Source: Martinezella hainanensis (GTDB lineage: Bacteria; Pseudomonadota; Alphaproteobacteria; Rhizobiales; Rhizobiaceae). Taken from it: 64,000 bases of DNA. This document shows, piece by piece, positions 8,416 to 17,024 of the stretch; positions within the stretch are counted from its first letter, which is position 1; each line of letters starts with the position of its first letter. The position numbers and the translations under genes are program-made. The notes beneath the pieces are model-generated. The model was not told the origin of the DNA. It ran no database searches and was given only the letters and a program-made list of their open reading frames with translations. The DNA is taken from the NCBI RefSeq assembly GCF_900094555.1, contig NZ_FMAC01000002.1, forward strand, positions 186,001 through 250,000, written 5' to 3'.

Positions 8416-10350
8416 TCATCGGCCGCGGGTTTTAAGCCACGCATCCGTCAGTTGCCGGAAGCGGCCGGCCATGTCGGCAATCGCCTCCTCGTCGTTCATG
8501 CCGCCCGACAGCCATGCACGGGCCGCATCGGAAAAGATGGTCCGCCCGACGGCGAAACCCTTGACCGAGGGGGCCGCCAGCGTCGCTTCGAAGCTGCGGA
8601 TCAGTTCCTCTGCCGGCGCCTCCAGGCCGAGCAGCACGATACCGCGGCACCATGGATCATTTTTGGCGATCACGGCATCGATTTTTTTCCAGGCTGCTGT
8701 CGATTCCTGTGGCTCCAGCTTCCACCAGTCCGGCTTGATGCCGAGCGCATAGAGCTCTTCCATCGCCGTCGGGATGGTGTCGTCGGTCAGCGGACCGTTT
8801 TTGCTGGCGATGATCTCGACCAGGAGCTCGCGCCCGACCTTGCGCGCGGCTTCAAAGAGCGTCCGCAGCTTCTCCTGCTGTTCCGCCTTCAAATCCTGCG
8901 GATCGTCCGGATGGTAGAAACACAGGCATTTGATGCAGTGATGGAGCGGCCATTCGACCAGCTGCGAACCGATATCCTGGCTGAATTCGAACTTCAGCGG
9001 CTTCGATCCCGGCAGTTCGACCGGGCGGCCGATCCAGGAGAAATTCTTGGTGGCGGCATCGAAGAAGGCATCGCGCCCGAAGCGTTCGTCGATCAGCATG
9101 CCATAGCCGCGCCGGCCGTCGGCTACACGCGCCGCCGCCTCGACGGCAAGCCGCTTGAAGGCGACGATCCTGTCGTGGTCGATGCCGAGCTCATCGCAGA
9201 CGCTGACGAGCTGCGAGCGATGGTCGATTGCAAGCGCCATCAGCAGCGGGATCTCGTCGCCGCGGCGGGTTGTCGCCCAGTGGATGTGGTTGATCGCCTC
9301 GTCCTTGCGTAGCGCGCGATGCTTGCTGCCCGTCTTCAGGAAGAAGTCGAGTTCCGCCCAGGTCGGATATTCCGGCGAGCAGAGCAGGCGGGAAACGGCG
9401 AAGGCGCCACAGGCATTCGCCCAGGTGGCGCAGGTCTTCAGCGGCTCGCCGCGCAGATAGCCGCGCAGGAAGCCGGACATGAAAGCATCGCCTGCGCCGA
9501 GAACATTGAACACCTCGATCGGGAAACCCTGGCCGACGATGCCGGCTTCCAGGTCGTCCGAGATCGCGCCTTCATAGACGATGCAGCCCATGGCGCCGCG
9601 CTTCAGCACGATGATCGCGGATGAGAGACGGCGGATTTCCTTCAAGGCGCCGAGCACGTCGTCGGCACCGGAGGCGATCATGATCTCTTCTTCGGTGCCG
9701 ACGATCAGGTCGCAATCCGGCAGCGTCTCCTTCATCTTGGAGGACACGCGCTCCGACTTCACATAGCGCTCGAAACCTTCGGCATGGCCGGCAAGGCCCC
9801 AGAGGTTCGGCCGGTAGTCGATATCGAAGATCACCTTGCGGCCGTTTGCCTTGGCAATGCGGATCGCCTTGCGCTGTGCCGCCTCGGTATTGGACTTGGA
9901 AAAATGCGTGCCGGACACCAGAACGGCGCCCGAGGATTTGATGAAGCTTTCGTCGATATCGTCTTCGTTCAGCGCCATGTCGGCGCAGTCGGAGCGATAG
10001 AAGATCATCGGCGAAACGCCCTCGGCCTCGACCGCCAGCAGCACCAGCGCCGTCAGGCGCTCCTTGTCCGTCGCGATCCCATCGACCGCCACGCCTTCAC
10101 GGGCTGATTGTTCGCGGATGAAGCGGCCCATCTGCTCGTCGCCGACACGGGTGATGAGGCCGGATTTCAGGCCGAGCCGCGCCGTGCCGATCGCGATATT
10201 GGCCGGGCAGCCGCCGACCGACTTGGCGAAAGAGGCGATATCTTCGAGCTTCGAGCCGATCTGCTGACCATAGAGGTCGACGGAGGAGCGGCCGATGGTG
10301 ATCACATCGAGTCTTGCTTCCGGCTCGGCGCCAGGATTGTCGTGTGCCAT
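8416..10350 (-). CDS. iolC: IolC: 5-dehydro-2-deoxygluconokinase fused to DUF2090 domain
   Basis: A 644-residue bifunctional-looking protein. Residues 1 to about 330 form a PfkB/ribokinase-family kinase with the early GGCPANIAIGTARLG motif and the catalytic GAGDAFMSGFLRG motif. This domain phosphorylates 2-deoxy-5-keto-gluconate. From about residue 345 (RRGDEIPLLMALAIDHRSQL) the chain continues as a DUF2090 domain, an aldolase-like TIM-barrel family. Because no iolJ is visible nearby, this domain may supply the aldolase that splits the kinase product into malonic semialdehyde and dihydroxyacetone phosphate (inference). The ATG at 10350 has GGGAGGA just upstream; one at 10371 is possible. It is the first gene of the operon after iolR. 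Confidence 0.95.
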   Translation of the reverse strand: MAHDNPGAEPEARLDVITIGRSSVDLYGQQIGSKLEDIASFAKSVGGCPANIAIGTARLGLKSGLITRVGDEQMGRFIREQSAREGVAVDGIATDKERLTALVLLAVEAEGVSPMIFYRSDCADMALNEDDIDESFIKSSGAVLVSGTHFSKSNTEAAQRKAIRIAKANGRKVIFDIDYRPNLWGLAGHAEGFERYVKSERVSSKMKETLPDCDLIVGTEEEIMIASGADDVLGALKEIRRLSSAIIVLKRGAMGCIVYEGAISDDLEAGIVGQGFPIEVFNVLGAGDAFMSGFLRGYLRGEPLKTCATWANACGAFAVSRLLCSPEYPTWAELDFFLKTGSKHRALRKDEAINHIHWATTRRGDEIPLLMALAIDHRSQLVSVCDELGIDHDRIVAFKRLAVEAAARVADGRRGYGMLIDERFGRDAFFDAATKNFSWIGRPVELPGSKPLKFEFSQDIGSQLVEWPLHHCIKCLCFYHPDDPQDLKAEQQEKLRTLFEAARKVGRELLVEIIASKNGPLTDDTIPTAMEELYALGIKPDWWKLEPQESTAAWKKIDAVIAKNDPWCRGIVLLGLEAPAEELIRSFEATLAAPSVKGFAVGRTIFSDAARAWLSGGMNDEEAIADMAGRFRQLTDAWLKTRGR

Positions 10351-10492
10351 GATGTCCTCCCGTCGGGGCATGACCTCTCTTGCTTTTCAGCCTGCGCCGA
10401 GATCATGCGTTATTGAAAGTGCCGGTGTTCGTTTCGTCCCGGCTGCTATGGATCGGACGACCATCTCCCGCGGTCGTGACCCTGGCTGTAGT

Positions 10493-10536
10493 GAAACATT
10501 GGTTCCGAGATTTTGTCAATTCGGAATGTTTATTCC
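10493..10536. promoter_or_regulatory. Candidate IolR operators before iolC
   Basis: The sequence GGAATGTTTATTCC (10523-10536) exactly fits GGAA-N6-TTCC, the IolR motif I recall from S. meliloti. A near match with one mismatch, GAAACATTGGTTCC, lies at 10493-10506, 30 bp away or roughly three helical turns. The perfect site overlaps the stop codon of iolR. Confidence 0.7.
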
Positions 10537-11402
10537 ATTTTCGTTTTATCTACTTTTATTGCAGCTTTTCGCCGGCGCTCGGCGATAGCGACCGGAAAGG
10601 CCATGATGAGCGCCATGGATGCCGATAGTGAGCGGAAACCGGCGAAGTCGGCCTCGGCCACCTCGAACCAATGGGTCGCACAGGCCGTGAGGGGCGAGAA
10701 GGCCGAATCGGTGATGGCGATGACGGGTACGCTGCGCGCCGCCAGATCCTGTGCCTGCGCCAGGCTGTCGGCGGCATAGGGCGAGAAGCTGGCGGCGATC
10801 GCTGCGTCCTTCTCGGTGGCGAAACGGGCGATTTCGCCGTCGATGCCATTGGGCGAGGCGACGATCTGATGGCGTATGTTCAATTTGGAAAAGGCATAGC
10901 TCATATGCGCCGTCAGCGGATAGGAGCGGCGCTTGGCGATGAGATAGATCGTCTCGGCGGTGGCAAGCACGTCGACCGCTTTGGCGAAAGTGTCAGTCTC
11001 GATGGTTGCCGCGAGCTTGTTGATGGATTGGCTTGCGGCAGACAGAAAGCCGGAGAGAATGCCGGCTTCTTCATCCTTTATTCCGGACTGCTCCAGCGTG
11101 ACGAGCCGCTCTTCATAGCTGAGCGTGCGATCGCGCAGCCGCTCGCGGAAGATGCTCTGCAGATCGGAGAAGCCTTCATAGCCGAGGTGATGGGCAAGGC
11201 GCACCAGCGTCGAAGGCTGTACCTCGGCGGCCGTCGCAATGCTCGCCGTCGTGCCGAAGGCGATTTCATCGGGATTGCCGAGCGCGAAGGCGGCCACCTG
11301 TGCGAGACGCTTCGGCATGGCATTCTTGCGTTCGATGATGATGCTGCGCAGACTTTCGAAGTCGCGCGGCACCCTGGTTTGCGTCTCGATATTGTTGTCC
11401 AT
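10530..11402 (-). CDS. iolR: RpiR-family repressor of inositol catabolism, IolR
   Basis: A 290-residue transcription factor. The N-terminus holds the RpiR-type helix-turn-helix (MPKRLAQVAAFALGNPDEIAF, ATAAEVQPSTLVRLAHHLGY). The C-terminal SIS sugar-isomerase-like domain (VDVLATAETIYLIAKRRSYP) would bind a phosphorylated intermediate of the pathway. In S. meliloti the corresponding gene lies upstream of iolCDEB and represses it; the identical position here supports the name. The ATG at 11402 has AAGGA seven bases upstream and is preferred over an in-frame start at 11480. Confidence 0.9.
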   Translation of the reverse strand: MDNNIETQTRVPRDFESLRSIIIERKNAMPKRLAQVAAFALGNPDEIAFGTTASIATAAEVQPSTLVRLAHHLGYEGFSDLQSIFRERLRDRTLSYEERLVTLEQSGIKDEEAGILSGFLSAASQSINKLAATIETDTFAKAVDVLATAETIYLIAKRRSYPLTAHMSYAFSKLNIRHQIVASPNGIDGEIARFATEKDAAIAASFSPYAADSLAQAQDLAARSVPVIAITDSAFSPLTACATHWFEVAEADFAGFRSLSASMALIMAFPVAIAERRRKAAIKVDKTKME

Positions 11403-11435
11403 GCGCCGTCCTTCAGCTCCCCCAACACCCGCAAT

Positions 11436-11591
11436 GAAACAAATATTCCATATTTCCAACGATACCGGATTTTGAATCATTCGGCACGAATATTTTTAAG
11501 ATAATGATTTTAAACATATAAATATGGATTATTGCCCGTGAGAGAAGCGTCGATGCCATGGGCGCACTTGTCAAAACGGTCTAAATATTCC
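11436..11591. promoter_or_regulatory. Candidate IolR half-operators, iolR/dehydrogenase intergenic region
   Basis: GAAACAAATATTCC (11436-11449) differs from GGAA-N6-TTCC at one base, and GGTCTAAATATTCC (11578-11591) at two. Both contain the ten-base string AAATATTCCA, once close to the iolR start and once close to the start of the divergent dehydrogenase gene, which suggests that both promoters respond to IolR. Confidence 0.5.
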
Positions 11592-11635
11592 AAAAATCAC
11601 TCAACCGCGGGAGCGGATTTGAGGAGGAAGTGCAA

Positions 11636-12754
11636 ATGAGGCCGTTGGGCGTTGGATTGATCGGCACGGGTTATATGGGCAAATGCCATGCGCTGGCATG
11701 GAATGCGGTCAAGACCGTATTCGGCGATGTCGCGCGGCCGCGCCTGGTGCATCTGGCCGAGGCCAATGCCGATCTGGCAAAGGCACGCGGCGACGAATTC
11801 GGCTTCGAAAAGGCGACGGCTGACTGGCGCGCGCTTATCGCAGACCCGGATGTCGACGTCGTTTCCGTGACGACGCCCAACCAGTTCCATCCGGAAATGG
11901 CGATTGCGGCGCTTGAAGCCGGTAAGCATGTCTGGTGTGAAAAGCCGATGGCGCCTGCTTATGGCGATGCCGAGCGTATGCTCGCCGCGGCCAAGTCCTC
12001 CGGCAAGGTTGCCATCCTCGGCTACAATTATATCCAGAACCCGGTGATGCGGCACATCAAGGCGCTGATCGCGGAGGGCACGATCGGCACGGTCAATCAC
12101 GTCCGCGTCGAGATGGACGAAGATTTCATGGCCGATCCGAACGGCCTTTTCTATTGGAAGAGCGAGCTTGCCTCGGGCTACGGCGCTCTCGATGACTTTG
12201 CCGTGCACCCGCTTTCGCTGCTCTGGTTCCTGTTCGGTCACGTCGAGGCCGTCATCACCGATATGGTGAAGCCCTATGCCGAGCGTCCGTTGAAGGATGG
12301 CGGCAGTCGCGCTGTCGAAAACCACGATCTTGCCAATGTGCTGATGCGGCTTGGCGGTGGCATTTCCGCAGTGCTCATGGCCAATCGCTCCGCCTGGGGC
12401 CGCAAGGGGCGGATAGCTTTGCAAATCTTCGGCTCCAAGGGCTCGATCTCCTATGATCAGGAGCGCATGAACGAATTCGAGCTTTATCAGGCCGAAGGCA
12501 GAGACAGCGAACAGGGCTTCCGCAAGGTGCTGGCCGCACCCGCCCACAAGCCCTATGACCGTTTCATCCCCGCACCCGGCCATGGCCTCGGCTTCAACGA
12601 TCTGAAGATCATCGAGTGCCGTGAGCTGATTCGCGCCATTTCCGGCGACGCTGCGTCAGTCGTGGCTTTCCAAGATGGTCTGCGCATCGAGAAATCGGTG
12701 CATGCCATGGCGCAATCCTTCCATGAGCGGCGCTGGGTCGAAATATCAAGCTGA
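11636..12754 (+). CDS. iolY: Gfo/Idh/MocA-family dehydrogenase, probable scyllo-inositol dehydrogenase
   Basis: A 372-residue NAD(P)-dependent oxidoreductase. The N-terminal Rossmann motif is GLIGTGYMGKCHA, followed by the conserved EKP active-site motif (VWCEKPMA) and the C-terminal alpha/beta domain with DDFAVHPLSLL. It is divergent from iolR. From memory, S. meliloti has a dehydrogenase of this family (SMc01163) next to iolR that is needed for growth on scyllo-inositol, so the same role is proposed here by position. The ATG at 11636 has AGGAGG eight bases upstream; the GTG at 11630 does not. Confidence 0.85.
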   Translation: MRPLGVGLIGTGYMGKCHALAWNAVKTVFGDVARPRLVHLAEANADLAKARGDEFGFEKATADWRALIADPDVDVVSVTTPNQFHPEMAIAALEAGKHVWCEKPMAPAYGDAERMLAAAKSSGKVAILGYNYIQNPVMRHIKALIAEGTIGTVNHVRVEMDEDFMADPNGLFYWKSELASGYGALDDFAVHPLSLLWFLFGHVEAVITDMVKPYAERPLKDGGSRAVENHDLANVLMRLGGGISAVLMANRSAWGRKGRIALQIFGSKGSISYDQERMNEFELYQAEGRDSEQGFRKVLAAPAHKPYDRFIPAPGHGLGFNDLKIIECRELIRAISGDAASVVAFQDGLRIEKSVHAMAQSFHERRWVEISS

Positions 12755-12895
12755 GCCTTTCGGCCCAACTTTCTCCCGATCCGGGGTGCAGGGTCAGTCA
12801 TGATTGACGCTTGCAGGTACAGGCGTTACCCCTGAAGTCCATGAGCGTCCCCGGCATCGCGCGGGGATCGCTATAATAACAATGGAGTACGGATC

Positions 12896-14113
12896 GTGAC
12901 GGGCAGATTGGTCATTATCGGGGCCGGGCAGGCGGGTTTCGCGCTTGCGGCCAAGTTGCGTGGGTTGGGTGATTCACGGCCGATCACCATCGTCGGTGCT
13001 GAGGAAAACCTTCCCTATCAGCGACCGCCATTGACCAAAAAATATCTGCTCGGCGAAATGACCTTCGATCGCCTGCTGTTTCGCCCGGAGCATTGGTATT
13101 CAGACAATAATGTCGAAATCCGCGTGTCTACCTGGGTCGAGCAGATCGATCGCGCCGCAAAGCAGATCATCATGCAGGACGGCTCCAGGCTGGACTATGA
13201 GACGCTGGCGCTCGCGACCGGCTCGACGCCTCGGCGCTTGCCGCCTTCCGTCGGCGGTGCGCTCGAGGGCGTCTATCTCGCCCGGGACAAGCGCGACGCC
13301 GACCTTCTCGCCGGAGAGATGCGCCCTGGTCGCCGGGTGCTCATCATCGGTGGCGGCTATATCGGGCTTGAGGCTGCTGCCGTCGCGCGCCATCGTGGGC
13401 TCGAAGTGACCTTGATCGAGATGGGGGACCGCATCCTCCAGCGTGTCGCCGCCAAGGAAACCGCCGATATTTTCAGGGCCATTCATCAGAAGCATGATGT
13501 CGTCATTCGCGAGAAGACCGGATTGAAGCAGCTTATCGGCCGCAATGGCCATGTGGCTGCCGCAGAGCTTTCCGATGGCTCGACCATCGATGTCGATTTC
13601 GTTGTCGTCGGCATCGGCGTCGCCCCCAATGACAGGCTCGCCAAGGAAGCCGGCCTCGAGGTCGGCAACGGCATTACCGTCGATTCGTTTGCCCGCACGT
13701 CCGATCCCTCCATTTTCGCCATGGGTGATTGCGTGGAATTGCCATGGGAGGGCGGCCGCATCCGGCTCGAATCCGTGCAGAACGCTGTCGATCAGGCGGA
13801 GGCCGCTGCAGGAATCATAGCCGGCAACGAAAAGGCCTATGATCCGAAGCCGTGGTTCTGGTCGGATCAATATGACGTGAAACTGCAGATCGCGGGTTTC
13901 AACCTCGGCTATGACGAGACGCTGCTGCGTCCAGGCGTCCGCGAGGGCGCGGCTTCCATATGGTATTTCAAGCAGGGCCGCTTCATCGCAGTCGATGCAA
14001 TAAACGACGCAAAGGCCTATGTTACGGGCAAGAAGCTGCTGGAGACCGGCGCCAATCCGTCCAGGGACATCCTTGCCGACCCAGCCGCCGATTTGAAGCA
14101 GTTGCTGGCTTGA
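12896..14113 (+). CDS. FAD-dependent NAD(P)H oxidoreductase (ferredoxin/rubredoxin reductase-like)
   Basis: A 405-residue flavoprotein. It has an N-terminal FAD-binding motif (VIIGAGQAGFALAAKLR), a second NAD(P)H-binding motif (VLIIGGGYIGLEAAA) and the late FAD motif SIFAMGDC, with the conserved NLPYQRPPLTKKYL stretch of the putidaredoxin/rhodocoxin reductase group. Such proteins pass electrons from NAD(P)H to a ferredoxin serving a P450 or dioxygenase, but no such partner is next to it, so the acceptor is unknown. The start is GTG at 12896 with GGAG eight bases upstream. Confidence 0.9.
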   Translation: MTGRLVIIGAGQAGFALAAKLRGLGDSRPITIVGAEENLPYQRPPLTKKYLLGEMTFDRLLFRPEHWYSDNNVEIRVSTWVEQIDRAAKQIIMQDGSRLDYETLALATGSTPRRLPPSVGGALEGVYLARDKRDADLLAGEMRPGRRVLIIGGGYIGLEAAAVARHRGLEVTLIEMGDRILQRVAAKETADIFRAIHQKHDVVIREKTGLKQLIGRNGHVAAAELSDGSTIDVDFVVVGIGVAPNDRLAKEAGLEVGNGITVDSFARTSDPSIFAMGDCVELPWEGGRIRLESVQNAVDQAEAAAGIIAGNEKAYDPKPWFWSDQYDVKLQIAGFNLGYDETLLRPGVREGAASIWYFKQGRFIAVDAINDAKAYVTGKKLLETGANPSRDILADPAADLKQLLA

Positions 14114-14203
14114 TGTGATTTTTCAAGTCGGCCGGACCATGCTTCGGCCGACAATCGGCTGTTGCTGAATCATGGAAAGAACGGTCACAAGCGCGAAAAA
14201 GCG

Positions 14204-14232
14204 CTTGCGTCGATAAATGAATGGCCCTATCA
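14204..14232 (+). promoter_or_regulatory. Promoter of tRNA-Ser
   Basis: CTTGCG (14204-14209) and CTATCA (14227-14232) separated by 17 bp match the rhizobial sigma-70-type pattern CTTGAC-N17-CTATAT. The implied start lies just before the tRNA at 14243. Confidence 0.6.
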
Positions 14233-14242
14233 GGGCCGCACC

Positions 14243-14332
14243 GGAGAGGTGGCCGAGTGGTCGAAGGCGCTCCCCTGCTAAGGGAGTATACCAGAAATGG
14301 TATCGTGGGTTCGAATCCCATCTTCTCCGCCA
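14243..14332 (+). tRNA. tRNA-Ser (anticodon GCT)
   Basis: A 90-nt class II tRNA reading AGC/AGT codons. The acceptor arm GGAGAGG pairs with CTTCTCC (one G-T pair), followed by discriminator G and an encoded CCA (14330-14332). The anticodon stem CTCCC/GGGAG encloses loop CTGCTAA with GCT at 14277-14279. The long variable arm expected for serine tRNAs follows, then the T arm with GGTTCGAATCC. No integrase or direct repeat of the tRNA 3' end was seen downstream. Confidence 0.97.
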
Positions 14333-14399
14333 TTTTGGCTCAATGCACTCATCTGCAGACGATAGATGAACTTGGAGCCACCAAATCCCAAAGCAGCAC

Positions 14400-15314
14400 C
14401 TATCGGGAATTGCGACCAGCAAAGCCTTCATAGCGCTTCAGATATGCTATGAGCGCGCGCAGCTTGGGAGCCATGTTGCGTCGATTGGGATAATAAAGGT
14501 AGAAGCCCGGGAAAGAGGGGCAATATTCCTGCAGGATCGGCACTAGCTCGTTTCGGTCGATGAAGGTGCGAAAACTTTCTTCCATCCCAAATGTGATTCC
14601 CGCTCCGGAGACGGCCAGCTTGATCATCACGCCCATGTCATTCGTCGTCACCTCCGGTGCGACCTCCACCCGGAATTCCTTACCCCCTTCCGCAAACTCC
14701 CAGCGATAGGGGGCAGCCTTCGGTGAGGGACGCCAGCCTATGCATCGATGCGTGGAGAGCTCTTTCGGATGTGCGGGGATGCCGAATCGGTCGCGATAGG
14801 CCGGGGAACAGACGGCCAATTGCCGCTCGTCACCGGCGACGGGTACGGCAATCATGTCCTGCTCAATGACTTCGCCAAGCCGAACCCCGGCGTCGTAGCC
14901 TTCCGATACAATGTCGAATTCCTCGTCCGTGACGGTGATATCGAGCAGGATCTCGGGATTGGCAGCTGCAAAGCCTGCGAGAAAGTCGCCGGAGAGAAAT
15001 CGTTCCGCGATCGAGGAAACGGCAAGCCGCAGCTGCCCGCGGGGCCGCGTCCGCAAATTGTCCGTCTTCTCCATCGCGGTGCGTATATCCGATACCGCCG
15101 GCTCCACGTCTGCATAAAGCCGTTCGCCAGCCTCCGTCAGGCTGACGCTGCGGGTTGTGCGCTGCACCAGCGCGATGCCCATGCTCTCCTCCAATCGCCG
15201 GATCGTCTGGCTGACCGCCGAGCGGGTGACGCCCAGCCTGTCGGCGGCGGCGCGAAAATTGCGCTCCTGGGCGACGAGAATGAAGACGGAGAGGGCATTG
15301 AGATCAGGCCACAT
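14400..15314 (-). CDS. LysR-family transcriptional regulator
   Basis: A 304-residue regulator. The N-terminal winged helix-turn-helix is clear (FRAAADRLGVTRSAVSQTIRRLEESMG, then SVSLTEAGERLY). The remaining 200 residues form the periplasmic-binding-protein-like effector domain. It starts at 15314, divergent from an SDR gene at 15434, the standard LysR arrangement with its target. The family usually controls the divergent gene and itself; the effector is not known. Confidence 0.93.
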   Translation of the reverse strand: MWPDLNALSVFILVAQERNFRAAADRLGVTRSAVSQTIRRLEESMGIALVQRTTRSVSLTEAGERLYADVEPAVSDIRTAMEKTDNLRTRPRGQLRLAVSSIAERFLSGDFLAGFAAANPEILLDITVTDEEFDIVSEGYDAGVRLGEVIEQDMIAVPVAGDERQLAVCSPAYRDRFGIPAHPKELSTHRCIGWRPSPKAAPYRWEFAEGGKEFRVEVAPEVTTNDMGVMIKLAVSGAGITFGMEESFRTFIDRNELVPILQEYCPSFPGFYLYYPNRRNMAPKLRALIAYLKRYEGFAGRNSR

Positions 15315-15433
15315 TGGTAAATGCTACTTTCCAAGCTGTCACTGAATGGATGTCTTATCACGACAATGAAGCTCTGTATCCTCCTTGCAGCCGGTTCCAG
15401 GAGAGAACCGTTCCCATAGCAAGGAGTGATCGC

Positions 15434-16162
15434 ATGCCTATCGATAAAGTCATTCTCGTCACGGGTGCCTCCAGCGGCATCGGTGCGGGCATTGCCCGCG
15501 AACTCGCCTCCGCCGGCGCAAGGGTCATGCTCGGTGCGAGGCGCGTCGACAGATTGGAAGCATTGGCGGCCGAGATTCGGGAAAAGGGCGGCACGGTAAT
15601 GACCCGCCGGCTCGATGTGACCGACAGGGCTGATGTTGCCGCCTTTGCAGAGACGGCACGTCTGGCCTGGGGAGGCGTCGATGTGATCGTCAACAATGCC
15701 GGCATCATGCCGCTTTCCCTGATGACTTCGATGAAGGTCGAGGAATGGGACAGAATGGTCGACGTCAATATCAAGGGCGTGCTTCATGGCATTGCGGCCG
15801 TTCTGCCGGAAATGACGGCGCGTGGCGCCGGTCACATCATCAATATCGCGTCGATCGGGGCGCTCGCAGTCTCTCCGACCGCCGCCGTCTATTGCGCGAC
15901 CAAGTATGCCGTTCGGGCAATCTCTGACGGGCTGCGCCAGGAATGCCGCGATATCCGGGTCACCTGCATCCATCCGGGCGTAGTCGAAAGCGAGCTGGCC
16001 GATACGATCACGGACCCGGTGGCCGCCGAAGCGATGAAGTCCTATCGGGCTGTTGCGCTGACGCCCGATGCCATCGGCCGGGCGGTACGCTTCGCGGTCG
16101 AGCAGCCCGATGATGTCGATGTCAATGAAATCGTCGTTCGCCCGACGAGGGCGGCACACTGA
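15434..16162 (+). CDS. SDR-family NADP-dependent oxidoreductase
   Basis: A 242-residue classical short-chain dehydrogenase. It shows the cofactor motif TGASSGIGAGIA, the ARR following strand 2 that favours NADP(H), NNAGI, and the catalytic YCATK with upstream serine (NIASIGALAVS). It resembles the clavaldehyde/serine-dehydrogenase type of soluble SDR. The ATG at 15434 has AGGAG eight bases upstream; earlier in-frame codons reach back to the LysR start but lack a ribosome-binding site. It is probably controlled by the divergent LysR protein. Confidence 0.9.
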   Translation: MPIDKVILVTGASSGIGAGIARELASAGARVMLGARRVDRLEALAAEIREKGGTVMTRRLDVTDRADVAAFAETARLAWGGVDVIVNNAGIMPLSLMTSMKVEEWDRMVDVNIKGVLHGIAAVLPEMTARGAGHIINIASIGALAVSPTAAVYCATKYAVRAISDGLRQECRDIRVTCIHPGVVESELADTITDPVAAEAMKSYRAVALTPDAIGRAVRFAVEQPDDVDVNEIVVRPTRAAH

Positions 16163-16197
16163 TTCGCGTTTTCTTTGCTCTCACCCTGGCCGGCGTC

Positions 16198-16482
16198 ATG
16201 GTCGCGCCGCCTGTACTTTCCGAGGATCGAATCGAAATGACGAACCCGATACACGCTTACGTCGGCATGTGGACGACGGCCGACGGTCGTATCCGCCACG
16301 AACTCCTGCCAAACGGCCGGTATATCGAAGCGCGGGGAAGCCGCGAGCATGCCTATCAGGGGCGCTACATGGTGACGGGCAATCATATCGACTATTGGGA
16401 CGATACCGGTTTCACCGCCGATGGCGACTTCATCGATGGCGTGCTCCATCACGCCGGAATGGTGCTCTATCCCAGGAAATGA
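16198..16482 (+). CDS. Atu4866-family small protein
   Basis: The region IHAYVGMWTTADGRIRHELL through YWDDTGFTADGDFIDG matches the Atu4866 domain, a roughly 80-residue beta-barrel-like family named from Agrobacterium and of unknown function. Starting at ATG 16198 gives 94 residues; ATG 16237 would give the bare 81-residue domain. The frame stays open further upstream and would encode a hydrophobic stretch (VFFALTLAGVMVAPPVLS), but there is no ATG, GTG or TTG to start it. It follows the SDR gene by 35 bp and may share its transcript. Confidence 0.75.
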   Translation: MVAPPVLSEDRIEMTNPIHAYVGMWTTADGRIRHELLPNGRYIEARGSREHAYQGRYMVTGNHIDYWDDTGFTADGDFIDGVLHHAGMVLYPRK

Positions 16483-17024
16483 TGGGGCAGGGCGATAGTG
16501 GGTCGTTGGCGGCCTGCCCTAGTTCACGGCCCGTTCGCCACTGTCGAATCGGCCTTTTCAAGGAATCACCCGCGTCCTTGCATCGTTTTGGGACGCGGGC
16601 TGAACTCGCCAATGGCTGTTCATCTCGGGTGGGTCGGCGCGACAAGCGTCATACGGAGCTTACCAAACCTAGCAAAATCCGGCGGTTAGCCATGGAATGG
16701 CCATTTCGGTGCCTTTTTCCAATCGGCTGAGGCCATTTTTACGGTGCTCGTAAGTATCCGTAGATTAAGGACTTTCTTAATGAAGTCTAAATAATTGCGG
16801 CCGCCGTGTTGCTGACTTGTGTCCTTTCGGCAACAGCAATTGCGGAAGGCTTACTCAAATCCCCTCTTCCGCGAAAATGTCGATTGCGTGACAGTGCACG
16901 TCTTGTATTTTCACTCTCGGAAGCGAGGGCGATTGATCGTCCACTTCTTGAAACGCGAGAATGGGACAGGGAATACCTTCGGGTAGTTTTCATTCTCGAC
17001 ATAAAACTTTGACTGGAGGTCAAT
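16483..17024 (+). other. Long leader and promoter region of the first porin gene
   Basis: About 540 bp with no convincing reading frame. The second half is richer in A and T and should hold the porin promoter and a long 5' untranslated leader, ending in a GGAGG six bases before the porin ATG. I could not assign a specific promoter or regulator site. Confidence 0.4.

Noticed and set aside
14243..14400. tRNA-Ser as an integration site for a genomic island
   Set aside because: No integrase gene, no duplicate of the tRNA 3' end and no change of composition downstream were seen; the LysR/SDR genes there look ordinary.
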